Origin: Raineyella fluvialis
GTDB taxonomy: Bacteria > Actinomycetota > Actinomycetes > Propionibacteriales > Propionibacteriaceae
Assembly: GCF_009646095.1 (NCBI RefSeq)
Contig: NZ_CP045725.1
Span: 3,286,001-3,350,000 of the forward strand
DNA: 64,000 nt
Direction of reading: 5' to 3'
The notes under the pieces are model-generated. The model was not told where the DNA came from. It saw only the letters and a list, made by a program, of their open reading frames with translations, and did no database searches. Both the position numbers and the translations under genes were made by a program. Shown piece by piece: positions 1 through 7,390 of the stretch. The stretch's first letter is position 1. The number at the start of each line of letters is the position of its first letter.

Positions 1-218
1 AGGTGCTCGAGGTGGGTCTGCTTGGCCCGCCGGGCGGCGTTCCTGGGCGCCCGCTTCAGCAGTACCGTGTCCGCGGCCACGGCGCCCTTCCGGGCCTGCT
101 CGAGCTCGGCGCGGAGCCGGGCCAGCTCGGCCTTCTGGCGGGCGGCTGCCTGCCGGACGGCGGCGTCGATCATCTTCTCGACGGTCGCGCGGTCAAACGT
201 TGTCTTCGGGACGGGCAT
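1..218 (-). CDS. Partial coiled-coil protein of the mobile element
   Basis: The gene starts at ATG 218 and runs off the left edge after about 72 codons. The start follows an AAAGGA ribosome site. The protein begins MPVPKTTFDRATVEKM and continues with Ala/Arg/Glu-rich heptads (residues about 15-50) that predict a helical coiled coil, then a basic stretch. It is the most distal visible gene of the minus-strand set and lies just downstream of a pair of 28-29 bp spaced repeats. I do not recognise the family. Small basic coiled-coil proteins are common in actinobacterial integrative elements, but no function can be assigned. Confidence 0.55.
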   Translation of the reverse strand, partial: MPVPKTTFDRATVEKMIDAAVRQAAARQKAELARLRAELEQARKGAVAADTVLLKRAPRNAARRAKQTHLEH

Positions 219-241
219 CGGGGTTCCTTTCGTAGGCGGTA

Positions 242-287
242 GGGGGCCTCCATGAGGTGTTGTCATTCCGGGGGGCCTCCATGAGGT
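242..287. repeat. Two direct repeats, 17-bp core, 29-bp spacing
   Basis: The 17-bp core GGGGGCCTCCATGAGGT occurs at 242-258 and again exactly at 271-287. It sits in the gap between two small minus-strand genes. The core contains an imperfect inverted repeat (CCTC-CAT-GAGG). On the minus strand it reads as a GGAGG ribosome-site-like sequence, although the real starts lie further downstream. A related set lies at 577-649. Confidence 0.75.
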
Positions 288-296
288 CGGGTGTGT

Positions 297-527
297 CTAG
301 TCGGGCTCGTAGGGGTAGGCGGCGACCGCGGCGAGGAAGGCCCGGGCGGCCGGGTCGGGGGCGGGCCGCTGGTAGCGGCGGCGGGCCGCAAGGACGGCGA
401 GCTGGTCGGTGGTGGTGTTCTGCCCGGCGTCCTGGCGGCGAACCAGGTCGGCGTACAGCCGGTCCAGGTCGGCGAGGGTGCGGGCGTCGTCCTCATCGCG
501 GGTCGCGGGCGAGTCGGGGGCGATCAT
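297..527 (-). CDS. Small hypothetical protein of the element (76 aa)
   Basis: ATG 527 follows an AGGAGA ribosome site. The 76-residue product is acidic at the N-terminus and Ala/Arg-rich and helical afterwards, with no transmembrane segment or Cys. It lies between the two groups of 28-29 bp repeats, so each repeat group occupies one flanking gap. I do not recognise the family. Good start context and codon use support it as a real gene, but only moderately. Confidence 0.5.
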   Translation of the reverse strand: MIAPDSPATRDEDDARTLADLDRLYADLVRRQDAGQNTTTDQLAVLAARRRYQRPAPDPAARAFLAAVAAYPYEPD

Positions 528-576
528 GACGGGTGGTCTCCTGTCTGGCGTAGCGGTTGGGTCCCGGTCATCCCAA

Positions 577-649
577 GGGGGTCTCCATGGGGTTCAGGCG
601 CGCGGGGGGTCTCCATGGGGTTCAGCCATTCCGGGGGTCTCCATGGGGT
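577..649. repeat. Three direct repeats, 17-bp core, 28-bp spacing
   Basis: The core GGGGGTCTCCATGGGGT occurs at 577-593, 605-621 and 633-649, with exact 28-bp spacing. It differs from the 242-287 copies only at two positions (T for C, G for A). Two of the spacers share a CATTCC end. This arrangement looks like an iteron or operator array rather than chance. Confidence 0.8.
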
Positions 650-915
650 CACCTGCGGAACGGGGACGTGATCGGCGGTGTCCTGGGGGCGTTTCGGGGT
701 GTCGGGCGCGACTCGTACCGGACCCCGCCGGGCCAGTCGACGAACGCGGCCCGGACGGCTTCGAGCGCGGCGACGGGGACGACCCACCGCATCCCCCGGC
801 GGTCCCAGCGGCGGCCGGGGATCGTCTGAACCCTTTCCAGTGCCGAGTAGGGCGAGACGATGAGGGCGACGTTCCGGCCGACGGTGACGACGACGGGCCC
901 GGTCTGGTCGGTCAT
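649..915 (-). CDS. Small hypothetical protein of the element (88 aa)
   Basis: The start ATG 915 overlaps the stop of the upstream gene as ATGA, which indicates translational coupling, so I prefer it to the longer 97-residue reading from 942. The product begins MTDQTGPVVVTVGRNVALIV and contains a short beta-rich segment with a WDRRGMRWVVP stretch around residues 38-48. The C-terminus is Pro/Arg-rich. No family is recognised. Its stop lies inside the third 28-bp repeat. Confidence 0.55.
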   Translation of the reverse strand: MTDQTGPVVVTVGRNVALIVSPYSALERVQTIPGRRWDRRGMRWVVPVAALEAVRAAFVDWPGGVRYESRPTPRNAPRTPPITSPFRR

Positions 916-1109
916 CGGGTCACCCCGCGAAAGTACGGGCACGAGTTGTCGTGGTAGGTCGTCACCCGGTAGATGCCGCTGCTGTCGCGGGTCATGGTCT
1001 GGTAGGCGTGGCAGTCGTCACAACCGCCGGGGAACGACCGTCCGACGAGGGCGTCCAGGGCGGCGTTCCCGGGGGCTTTGCGCGCGCGGCGGCGGCTCAC
1101 GCCGAACAC
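912..1109 (-). CDS. Small putative zinc-binding protein (65 aa)
   Basis: The gene starts at GTG 1109 inside the 3' end of the ATPase gene (13-nt overlap) and overlaps the next gene by ATGA. The sequence holds C-x2-C around residues 30-33, a nearby H, and then H-x4-C near residues 53-58. This pattern suits a small treble-clef or zinc-finger fold of the kind many actinophage and plasmid small proteins have. The function is unknown. The coupled overlaps on both sides argue that it is translated. Confidence 0.6.
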   Translation of the reverse strand: MFGVSRRRARKAPGNAALDALVGRSFPGGCDDCHAYQTMTRDSSGIYRVTTYHDNSCPYFRGVTR

Positions 1110-2230
1110 CCCATGTGCATGGTGTCGCCAGCAGCGACAAGGGACGGGTGGAGGGGTTCACCGCACCCCGTGCAGAAGAAGGTGTCCGAAGTGTCCGTTG
1201 TGTCCGTTTGCGCACTCCGCCCTTCCTCGGTTCGGACACTTCGGACACTTCGGACAGTGGTTTCGGACGGGGTGAAGATTCCTCGGCCAGTCTTCGTGAT
1301 CCGTCCGGACTCCGCGAGGCGACGCAGGTACTTACCCGCCTTGTCGGCGTCGATGTCGAGGGCCTCGGCCACGTCGGCGGCTCGGACACCCTCGGGGTGG
1401 GCGTTGACGTGGCGGAGGATGTTGCCCTGATCGTCCCCCAGGTTGCCCTGCTCGCGGCGCGTGGCGGCCTCCCGGGCGGCCTGGGCGAGGTTATCCCCCA
1501 CGACCGTCCACTGCCCGTCGAAGTGGAGCGCGTACTCGTCTTCGTCCACGTCACGCCCCGTGACCCGAATGATCCCGTCAGCCTCCTGCCGCTTCCGGGC
1601 GAGCAACAGAATCGAGTCGGCGGCCCCGGCGATGCCGTTGGTGCCGGACACCTGCTGCACGAAGTCGTCGGCGCCCATCTTCCGGTCGTGGTGGAGTGCC
1701 AGCAGCGCGGACCCGGGCCAGTCGTCCACGATCCGCTTCAACGACGCTGTGAACAGGTAGTCATTCACATAGCCGGACTCCCCCGACCGGGTCGGGGGCA
1801 TCGCCTTGCCCAACGTGTCGAGAATGACCAGGGGTGCGGGGCCGCAGTTCGGGAGCCGCTCCATCCACGCTTCGATGGTGTCCACGACGAGGGCGGGCTT
1901 CACGTCGGTGAGGTAGTCCAGGCCATTGGGCAGCGCCCGACCGAGGGTGAGCTTCCGCATCCGTTCCTGCAGTCGCCGGTCGCCGTCCTCGAGGGCCATC
2001 AGCAGCACGGGCCGGGCCGGTCCGACAGGGACCTTCCCCAGGGCCTTCCCGCCGGACGCAACCGCGAGGGCGAAGTCCAACGACATCCACGACTTGCCCA
2101 TCTTCGGGCCACCGACCAACAGCGAGAACCCTTCGGGAACGATGCCCGGAATCATCCACTGCAGCGGCGGGAACGTCTGCTGGTCGAGCCAGACGGCCGA
2201 CCGCAGTCCTGAGAGCAGCTCGGTGGTCAT
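1097..2230 (-). CDS. RecA-fold (AAA_25/RepA-like) ATPase of the mobile element
   Basis: This is a replication-type ATPase of 377 aa. It has a Walker A motif GGPKMGKS at about residues 38-45, a Walker B-like VILDTLG near residue 135 and a LLALHHDRK sensor stretch near residue 175. These match the RepA/DnaB-like AAA_25 ATPases of actinobacterial plasmids and prophages. A winged-helix-like segment (about 265-310) and a C-terminal zinc ribbon (CTGC... MGCSA) follow. Between them lies a low-complexity linker encoded by an inverted array of 9-bp repeats. ATG 2230 is chosen because GGGGAGG precedes it and it overlaps the upstream stop as ATGA. The likely role is helicase loading or replication of the element; this is inference from family. 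Confidence 0.8.
   Translation of the reverse strand: MTTELLSGLRSAVWLDQQTFPPLQWMIPGIVPEGFSLLVGGPKMGKSWMSLDFALAVASGGKALGKVPVGPARPVLLMALEDGDRRLQERMRKLTLGRALPNGLDYLTDVKPALVVDTIEAWMERLPNCGPAPLVILDTLGKAMPPTRSGESGYVNDYLFTASLKRIVDDWPGSALLALHHDRKMGADDFVQQVSGTNGIAGAADSILLLARKRQEADGIIRVTGRDVDEDEYALHFDGQWTVVGDNLAQAAREAATRREQGNLGDDQGNILRHVNAHPEGVRAADVAEALDIDADKAGKYLRRLAESGRITKTGRGIFTPSETTVRSVRSVRTEEGRSAQTDTTDTSDTFFCTGCGEPLHPSLVAAGDTMHMGCSA
1182..1257. repeat. Inverted array of 9-bp repeats inside the ATPase gene
   Basis: Three tandem copies of GTGTCCGAA/GTGTCCGTT occupy 1182-1208. Three copies of the reverse form TTCGGACAC/G occupy 1231-1257, and a further partial copy follows near 1262. The 27-bp arms are separated by 22 nt. 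In protein they encode VRS-VRS-VRT and TDT-TDT-SDT, a disordered linker. The exact 9-bp period equals three codons, so reading frame alone could keep the period but not the dyad symmetry. This is a candidate iteron origin or protein-binding site. Confidence 0.8.
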
Positions 2231-2682
2231 GCGCCCACCTCCCCGCACTCGGGGTGCGCGGCGTACCAGGCGGCAGCGGCCCGGTCAGCCCGCTCGAGGT
2301 CGGCCTCACGGCGGGCCCTTTCGGCCTCAGCCCGGGCGCGTTCCCGGGCCTGCCGGGCGATCTCGGCACGGACGGCGTTGCCCCACCGGGTGTACTGGGT
2401 GGGGTCCGAGGCCTCTACGTGGACCCGACCCAGGTGCAGCAGCGGCACACCGTCCAACAGGCCGTAGGGCTGGACCCGGGCCCCGAGACGGATGACGACA
2501 TGCGTCCCGGCGGGCGCCTGCTCGCATGCCATCCAGAGGTCGCTGCGGGTGCGGCGGCTGTCGTCGGGTACGTGGACGACCAGGACACCGGTAACGACGG
2601 GGCCTGATACGCTGGCGGTGTCGCGGGTAACGACTTCGAGCCGCTCCGGTCCTGTACCGGGGCGGCTTTCGTATGTGGTCAT
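2227..2682 (-). CDS. Hypothetical protein of the element (151 aa)
   Basis: The start ATG 2682 overlaps the stop of the HTH gene (ATGA), and the stop overlaps the ATPase start, so three genes are coupled. The first ~85 residues look globular and beta-rich (VVTGVLVVHVPD, HVVIRLGARVQPYG). The last ~60 are a strongly charged Arg/Glu/Ala helix, probably a coiled coil. The family is not recognised. Its place between the excisionase-like gene and the ATPase suggests a role in replication or partition accessory functions, which is speculative. Confidence 0.6.
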   Translation of the reverse strand: MTTYESRPGTGPERLEVVTRDTASVSGPVVTGVLVVHVPDDSRRTRSDLWMACEQAPAGTHVVIRLGARVQPYGLLDGVPLLHLGRVHVEASDPTQYTRWGNAVRAEIARQARERARAEAERARREADLERADRAAAAWYAAHPECGEVGA

Positions 2683-2951
2683 GCGACTGCACCCCCGCGG
2701 GTTGCGGCCAGCCGGCCCCCGGTCGGGATGACGGACAAGGCGGCATCGATCTCGTTCAAGTCGACGCGAACGGACTTCGAGCCCATCCGGTAACCCGTGA
2801 TCTCGCCCCGCGCGATCATGTCGCGGACGTGGCGGGTGGAACACACCAGGTACTCAGAGGCCTGGTCGAGGGTGGCGTAGCGGCGTACAGGCGGCAGGTG
2901 ATCCTGAGGGACCTTGAGGCCAGCCCTCTGCGCAGTGGCCTTCGTGGCCAT
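2679..2951 (-). CDS. Excisionase-like helix-turn-helix protein
   Basis: The 90-residue product contains an HTH_17/excisionase-type winged helix: YATLDQASEYLVCSTRHVRDMI (about residues 25-46), then GEITGYRMGSKSVRVDLNEID, where the wing and the R/K contacts are typical. ATG 2951 is preceded by GGAGG at a good distance. Such proteins act as recombination directionality factors, or as regulators of the int gene, in integrative elements. It heads the four-gene overlapping set through the small zinc-binding protein. The fold is confident, and the excisionase role is inference. Confidence 0.75.
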   Translation of the reverse strand: MATKATAQRAGLKVPQDHLPPVRRYATLDQASEYLVCSTRHVRDMIARGEITGYRMGSKSVRVDLNEIDAALSVIPTGGRLAATRGGAVA

Positions 2952-2956
2952 GAAAA

Positions 2957-2997
2957 ACCTCCATGAGGAGTCGCAAGATAGCGACCCTCCATAGAGG
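2957..2997. repeat. Two CCTCCAT-(A)GAGG motifs upstream of the HTH gene
   Basis: CCTCCATGAGG (2958-2968) and CCTCCATAGAGG (2986-2997) share the core of the 28-29 bp repeats further left, again about 28 bp apart. They fall in the leader of the HTH gene, where an element regulator could bind. The first copy also supplies the GGAGG ribosome site on the minus strand. Confidence 0.6.
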
Positions 2998-3074
2998 TTC
3001 GTGATGGCACCTACGCTACACCATGCTGGCGCCGTGTGGAAACCCGGCGCGGGGTGTGTCTCCGTCAGGCGGGG

Positions 3075-3568
3075 TTACGCGCCCCGCAGCCACTCCATCA
3101 GCGACACACCCGACGACGGCGACCAGGACTCCACGGCGATCTCGGCATCCCGGCCCCGAATGTCGGCCAGCAGGGCGCGGACGTCCGGCACGTCGAACTC
3201 CACGACCCTGAGCCGCCACAGTTGCCCCGTGAACCGCTCCAGCTCCCCATCGTCTCTCGTGGCACCGGCAGGTAGAGGCCACAGGACGGCCGGGAGCAGG
3301 TGACCCGCCACCGGGAATGCGTGAACGTGGTCGCGGAGTCCTCATGGGGGCGGGTGAGCAGCTCGGCGGCCGTCTCATCCGCGGTGAACTCGTGGGTGAC
3401 GTTGATCCCGTCATGCGTCCGCAGGATCATGACCGGCCCGTGCGACGGGTTGTCCGGGCAGAGGATGTTCACCGTGGTCCAGCGGGCCCCCTCGGGAGCT
3501 TCCGGCGGGGGTGTGCCCGGTTCCCAGTGGCCAAGCGGCCGGGCGGCCCAGGGGTTGTTCTCGGGCAT
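3075..3568 (-). CDS. Hypothetical protein of the element (frame-broken)
   Basis: The N-terminal part reads from ATG 3568, which shares one base with the integrase stop. The C-terminal part reads in another frame to 3075. Adding one base in the CC pair near 3265 joins them into a 164-residue protein. Visible features are a Pro-rich start, a C...C pair (VTCSRPSC) around residue 95 and a C-terminal helical segment (DVRALLADIRGRDAEIAVE). The family is not recognised. It probably forms an operon with the integrase gene. The break is most likely a sequencing error, because the same kind recurs across the window. Confidence 0.55.
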
Positions 3569-4717
3569 CAGCGGTTGTTCCCTTCGTGGGGGGTGGCGAT
3601 CAGGGCGGACAGGGACGCGGCGATCTCGGCGTCACGGCCCTTCGCGGCGTGCTGGTAGCGCAGCGCGGCCCCGGCGGTGGAGTGACCCAACCGGGCCATC
3701 AGCTCGGCCAGCGTCGCCCCGGTCGACGCGGCAAGGACCGCACCAGTGTGACGCAGGTCATGCCACCTCAAGTCGCTGCGCCCGGCCTTCTCGCGCGCCA
3801 GGCCGTAGACCTTGTACAGAGCCGACTGCCGAAGGTGGCCGCCCCCGCGGCAGGGAACACCAGGCCATCGCGGCCAGGCTGGGCGTAGGCGTCCAGGTGG
3901 TAGGAGAGTATCGGGAGCAGGTGCGGCGGGACGTGTACGTCCCGGATACCGCTGTCGGACTTGGGTGTCCCGACGACGGGCACGACCGACGTCGGGTGAT
4001 CCGGATCGGCGCCCCGGACCCACGTCACGGCCCGGCGGACCCGGATCACACCGCGTTCCACGTCGATGTCGCGGCGGCGGAGTTCGGTCAGCTCGCCGAA
4101 CCTCAGCGCGCACCAGGCGGCCAGCATCACCGCAAGCTGATACTTCGAGGGCATCGCCTCCGCGATCTTCGTCAGCTCGTCCACGGTCGCTGGCCGGGTC
4201 TTGTGGACTGTCTTCGCCGACCCCGCCCCCGGACGTGGCAGGGCTGAGACATGATCAACTGCTCCCCCAGCGCGGTGTTCATGACCGTCCGCAGCAGGCT
4301 GTAGGCGTGGGCCCGTTGAGTCGGGGTGTCCGACCCCAGACCGGACCACCACGACCGGACGACGAGCGGCGTGATGGCAGCTAGCTCGCGGTCCCCGAGG
4401 GTCGGAAGGATCTGCTTGTCGAGCAACTTGCGGTAGTGCTCCCGCGTCCTGGGCTTCAGGTCCCGGTCGGCGAGCCACTGCTCGGCGTACATCCGCAGCG
4501 TCAGGGGCGGTTCCTCGTCGTCCCCGCGAGTCTCGGGCGGGGTCCACGCGCCCCGTTCGACCAGTCGGCGTTCCCCAGCGAGCCACGTCTCCGCGTCTAC
4601 GCGGGCGGTGAATGTGGTGCTGGCGTGGTGCTTCAGCAGGTCGGGCCCCGTGTACTCGGCCTGCAACCGGCCGGAGCGTTGCACCCTGATGGTGCCCCAT
4701 CCACGACGCTTGCCCAT
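3568..4717 (-). CDS. int: Tyrosine recombinase/integrase (two frame breaks)
   Basis: The phage-type integrase sequence is spread over three frames. The N-terminal SAM-like, arm-binding part (MGKRRGWGTIRV... LTLRMYAEQWLADRDLKPRTREHYRKLL) comes first. The catalytic domain then carries ALRFGELTELRRRDID (Arg I), LRWHDLRHTGAVLAA (H-x-x-R) and LGHSTAGAALRYQH (H and Tyr). Adding one G to the G runs at 4226-4230 and 3842-3846 gives a continuous 383-residue protein of normal length. ATG 4717 is used, with GGAGG 10 nt upstream; GTG 4738 is possible. It lies beside the att site, as in AICE and prophage elements. Whether it is really inactive depends on the two breaks, which look like homopolymer errors. 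Confidence 0.85.
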
Positions 4718-4884
4718 TTGCCTGCAACCTCCGTGCACCGTAACCGGGTTGGAACCGTTCCATTTGGCTCCACTTGCCGCAACCGTATCACGGGACTAGA
4801 TTGGGCGTCAGGTCGCCTGAAATGGCGGGTTTCCCTAGCAATCACGCGGACACCGGAGTCCACAGGTTGCGTGCGAGTGGTACA
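4718..4884. promoter_or_regulatory. Integrase upstream region with a short palindrome
   Basis: From 4718 to the next gene at 5241 there are 523 bases without a gene. This part holds the integrase leader and an odd palindrome GGAAC-C-GTTCC at 4751-4761, just upstream of the integrase start, a plausible operator. No clear -35/-10 pair stands out. The att fragment and terminators further right fill most of the remaining gap. Confidence 0.4.
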
Positions 4885-4908
4885 GGTTCGAATCCAGTAC
4901 CGCCCACC
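4885..4908 (+). other. att site: duplicated tRNA 3' end (right end of the element)
   Basis: The sequence reads as the T-loop (TTCGAAT), 3' T-stem, 3' acceptor strand (ACCGCCC), discriminator A and CC of a tRNA. The 5' half of the tRNA is missing. The 5' T-stem base 4884 (A) mismatches where an intact tRNA would pair, so homology to the target probably starts at about 4885. The acceptor strand would fit a tRNA starting GGGCGGT, possibly tRNA-Val. The complete tRNA should lie at the other end of the element, left of the window. Confidence 0.7.
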
Positions 4909-4913
4909 CGCGG

Positions 4914-4955
4914 AAGCCGCTCTGACGAGGTGAAACACACCACGCAGAGCGGCTT
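4914..4955 (+). terminator. Terminator of the original target tRNA
   Basis: A perfect 11-bp inverted repeat (AAGCCGCTCTG / CAGAGCGGCTT) at 4914-4924 and 4945-4955 lies immediately after the att fragment. It is the hairpin expected downstream of the tRNA gene before integration, so bases right of about 4909 are chromosomal. Confidence 0.75.
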
Positions 4956-5240
4956 CCTCCTTTCCCGGAGGCTCGCCGTATGCCCACCAGGCCGGCACAG
5001 GAAGGCCTTCTTCGGCGGGCCAGCCGAGGCCTCGGCACACGGCCCGACGGCGCGTACACCACCGCCACATTCTGGGAGAGGGTCCCAGTCCGTGAGACAT
5101 CGACTTGCACTAGCCATTTCCGGCGGGTGAAAGTTCTCCTATCCACTTTTTGAGACGCCGTCCCAGGACGGCCCTCCTGACCAATACTCCCCCGCCACAT
5201 CTTCGGACGTGTCCGCGGCTGGGGAGGAAAGGAACCGGCA
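4956..5240. other. Chromosomal gap before cbiX
   Basis: No gene is supported here; minus-strand open frames across it are shadows of the tRNA fragment. It contains a small hairpin (GCCGTCC / GGACGGC, 5157-5172) after a short T run and a GGGGAGGAAAGG ribosome site for the next gene. Confidence 0.5.
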
Positions 5241-6056
5241 ATGACGGCCCCGGCCCTCGTCCTGCTCGCCCATGGCCACAGCGATCCGCAGATCGCCGAG
5301 ATCACCCATGCGATGCGGAACGAGCTCATGGCCAGGTGCCCCGAATTGGTCGTACGCGCCGCCTATCTCGGCGGATCCGGCCCCTCCCCCGTACAGGTGG
5401 CCAGCAAACTCGCACGCATGGGCACCGAGGAGGCCGTCTTCGTCCCGCTCGAGGTCGGCTGCGCCTACCGGGCCAGCGTCGTCGCCCGTGACGCGATCGA
5501 TCGGATCGCCGCCGCTGTCCCGGACCTGCGGGTGCAGTTGTCGCGACCGATCGGCCCCGAGCCGGTGCTCCTCACGATGCTCGACCGTACGCTTCGCCAA
5601 GCCCTCAGCGACCACCACGTGACGGAGCTCGACGGGTTGGTCCTGTCCACCGCCGGAACCGAGGACATCCGCAGCAGGGCGCTCCTGGCCCGGCGTACGC
5701 GTCAATGGGGCATGCACCACAAGCTGGCCTGCGTGACCGCCTACGTCGACGAGACCGGCCCTTCGGTCGAGGAGGCCATCCAGAGCCTCTGGAACCAGGG
5801 ACGCCGCCATGTCGCCGTAGGATCGTGGTTCCTCAGCACCTCCGACCTCTGGGCCCATCAGGCGGAGTCCGCGCTGGCGGCCGGTGCGGTGGCGGTGAGC
5901 AGGCCGATGACGGCCGGTCCGGAGGTCGCCGAACTCGCCATGCACCGGTACGTGGTCGGCGCCATGGACCTGATCGATTTCGGGAGCCTGCTGCCGGTGG
6001 ACGAGGACGCCGACGGGCTGGACGAGGTCGCGCAGTTGCACGCCATCGGCGCCTGA
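5241..6056 (+). CDS. Sirohydrochlorin chelatase-like protein (CbiX/SirB family)
   Basis: The 271-residue protein has two CbiX-type halves. The first begins with the metal-site motif VLLAHGHSD (H11, H13) in place of the common HGSR, followed by VRAAYLGGSGPSP. The second half has HKLACVTAYVDETGPSVEEAI and VGSWFLSTSDLW. The family inserts cobalt or iron into sirohydrochlorin for cobalamin or sirohaem. A start at ATG 5241 is supported by AGGAAAGGAACC upstream. It stands alone, without other cobalamin or sirohaem genes next to it. The metal is unknown; a sulfite-reductase sirohaem role would suit the sulfur cluster elsewhere in the window. Confidence 0.75.
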   Translation: MTAPALVLLAHGHSDPQIAEITHAMRNELMARCPELVVRAAYLGGSGPSPVQVASKLARMGTEEAVFVPLEVGCAYRASVVARDAIDRIAAAVPDLRVQLSRPIGPEPVLLTMLDRTLRQALSDHHVTELDGLVLSTAGTEDIRSRALLARRTRQWGMHHKLACVTAYVDETGPSVEEAIQSLWNQGRRHVAVGSWFLSTSDLWAHQAESALAAGAVAVSRPMTAGPEVAELAMHRYVVGAMDLIDFGSLLPVDEDADGLDEVAQLHAIGA

Positions 6057-6111
6057 CGGCCGCCCGGCCCTGGGCCCCGCCACGATCCCCTGTGACCCCG
6101 GTGGCCCGGAT

Positions 6112-6124
6112 TACACTGGCCGGC
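6112..6124 (+). promoter_or_regulatory. Leaderless -10 (TACACT, N7, ATG) for msrB
   Basis: TACACT at 6112-6117 lies 7 nt before ATG 6125, and no ribosome site is present. This fits the leaderless pattern seen at many genes in the window. Confidence 0.55.
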
Positions 6125-6565
6125 ATGAAGTCCCCCCGCCATCAGCCCCCGCAGGAACCGGCCCTGAAGCTGTCGGACCAGGAATGGCGCGCCCGGCTCA
6201 CGGCCGCCGAGTATCACGTGCTGCGCGACGCAGGCACCGAACGTCCGTTCAGCGGTGAATACGAGACCACCACCACGCCGGGCGTGTACCGCTGCCGAGC
6301 CTGTGGCGCGGAATTGTTCCGCAGCACGGAGAAGTTCGACGCCCACTGCGGGTGGCCGGCGTTCTGGTCCCCCCTGGCCAAAGACCGGATCATCGAACTG
6401 GTCGACGACAGCCTCGGGATGCGACGCACGGAGGTGCGCTGCGCGAACTGCGGCTCCCACCTCGGACATGTGTTCGAGGGCGAGGGGTTCGACACGCCCA
6501 CCGACCTGCGCTACTGCATCAACTCGATCAGTCTGACGCTCGAGCCGGGCGACGCACCCGCCTGA
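6125..6565 (+). CDS. msrB: Peptide-methionine (R)-S-oxide reductase
   Basis: The 146-aa protein has the full SelR/MsrB pattern. Zinc ligands are C57-x2-C60 and C106-x2-C109, a C75-containing HCGWPAFW segment is present, and the catalytic cysteine is C131 in RYCINS. It reduces methionine-R-sulfoxide in oxidised proteins, using thioredoxin. ATG 6125 is chosen because the domain starts soon after it and a TACACT hexamer lies 7 nt upstream. It converges on hemQ with a shared terminator. Confidence 0.95.
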   Translation: MKSPRHQPPQEPALKLSDQEWRARLTAAEYHVLRDAGTERPFSGEYETTTTPGVYRCRACGAELFRSTEKFDAHCGWPAFWSPLAKDRIIELVDDSLGMRRTEVRCANCGSHLGHVFEGEGFDTPTDLRYCINSISLTLEPGDAPA

Positions 6566-6584
6566 TCCTCACGGCCGGCGGCCA

Positions 6585-6619
6585 CGACGGTCCGCTCCCA
6601 CGGAGGGGGCGGACCGTCG
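6585..6619. terminator. Bidirectional terminator between msrB and hemQ
   Basis: Perfect 11-bp arms CGACGGTCCGC (6585-6595) and GCGGACCGTCG (6609-6619) with a 13-nt loop lie between convergent genes. Confidence 0.7.
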
Positions 6620-6665
6620 CCGCGGCAGGGGCGGTCGTCAGCGCCGTGCAGGTCAGCCCGGTCGT

Positions 6666-7361
6666 TCAGACCGTGGTGGGATTCCAGCTGCTCACGATCT
6701 CCGGGAGTTCGTAGCGCCGACCGGTGTAGAAGGGCACCTCCAACCGGGTGTGCCGACGGGCCTCCGCCCCACGCAGGTGGCGCATCAGGTCGACGATGCG
6801 GTGCAGTTTGTCAGCCTCGAAAGCCAGGATCCACTCATAGTCCCCCAGCGCGAACGAGGAGACGGTGTTCGCCCGGACGTCCGGGTACTCGCGCGCCATC
6901 ATCCCGTGCTCGGACAACATCCGGCGTCGGTCGTCATCGGGCAGCAGGTACCACTCCAGCGACCGCACGAAGGGGTAGACGACGACGTAGTTGCGGGTCT
7001 CCTCGTCGGCCATGAAGGCCGGGACGTGCCCCTTGTTGAACTCGGCGGGACGGTGCAGGGCCACCTGCGACCAGACCGGTTCGAGCGTACGGCCGAGTGC
7101 TGAGGCCCGCAGCGTGTGGTACGCGGCCTGCACGGTCTCGACGGTGGGGGCATGCCACCACACCAGGAGATCGGCATCGGCGCGCAGCCCGGAGACGTCG
7201 TACCAGCCACGGATGACGAGGTCGTGCTCCTCGTCCTGGAGTCCGTCGAGCGCGGCGAGCGCCTGGTGGGCGGCCCCCGCACCGACGGCGGGGTCGGTCC
7301 GCCGGAAGACCGACCACATGGTGTAGCGGATGGTGTCGTTGATCTCGCGTGCCTTCTTCAC
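6666..7361 (-). CDS. hemQ: Hydrogen peroxide-dependent haem synthase (coprohaem decarboxylase)
   Basis: The 231-aa product belongs to the chlorite dismutase-like HemQ family. It has [20 protein letters not shown], a central [16 protein letters not shown] stretch (catalytic Tyr/Arg region), then [35 protein letters not shown] and a C-terminal [10 protein letters not shown]. HemQ decarboxylates coprohaem to haem b in Gram-positive bacteria. GTG 7361 is chosen, with AGAAAGG upstream. It lies 29 nt after hemE, clearly one operon. hemG is not adjacent, and hemH is at 39380. Confidence 0.92.
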   Translation of the reverse strand: MKKAREINDTIRYTMWSVFRRTDPAVGAGAAHQALAALDGLQDEEHDLVIRGWYDVSGLRADADLLVWWHAPTVETVQAAYHTLRASALGRTLEPVWSQVALHRPAEFNKGHVPAFMADEETRNYVVVYPFVRSLEWYLLPDDDRRRMLSEHGMMAREYPDVRANTVSSFALGDYEWILAFEADKLHRIVDLMRHLRGAEARRHTRLEVPFYTGRRYELPEIVSSWNPTTV

Positions 7362-7390
7362 GGCAATGCCTTTCTGCTGAGGGAGAGGGG

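Noticed and set aside
4803-4906. A complete tRNA gene at the right end of the element
   Set aside because: The 3' end is tRNA-like, but bases upstream give only partial acceptor pairing (GGGCGTC) over about 104 nt and no D or anticodon arm. It is better read as an att fragment.
1-4908. A CRISPR array made from the 28-29 bp-spaced repeats
   Set aside because: Repeat cores are 17 bp, spacers only 11-12 bp and partly alike, groups are 2-3 copies, and no cas genes are present.
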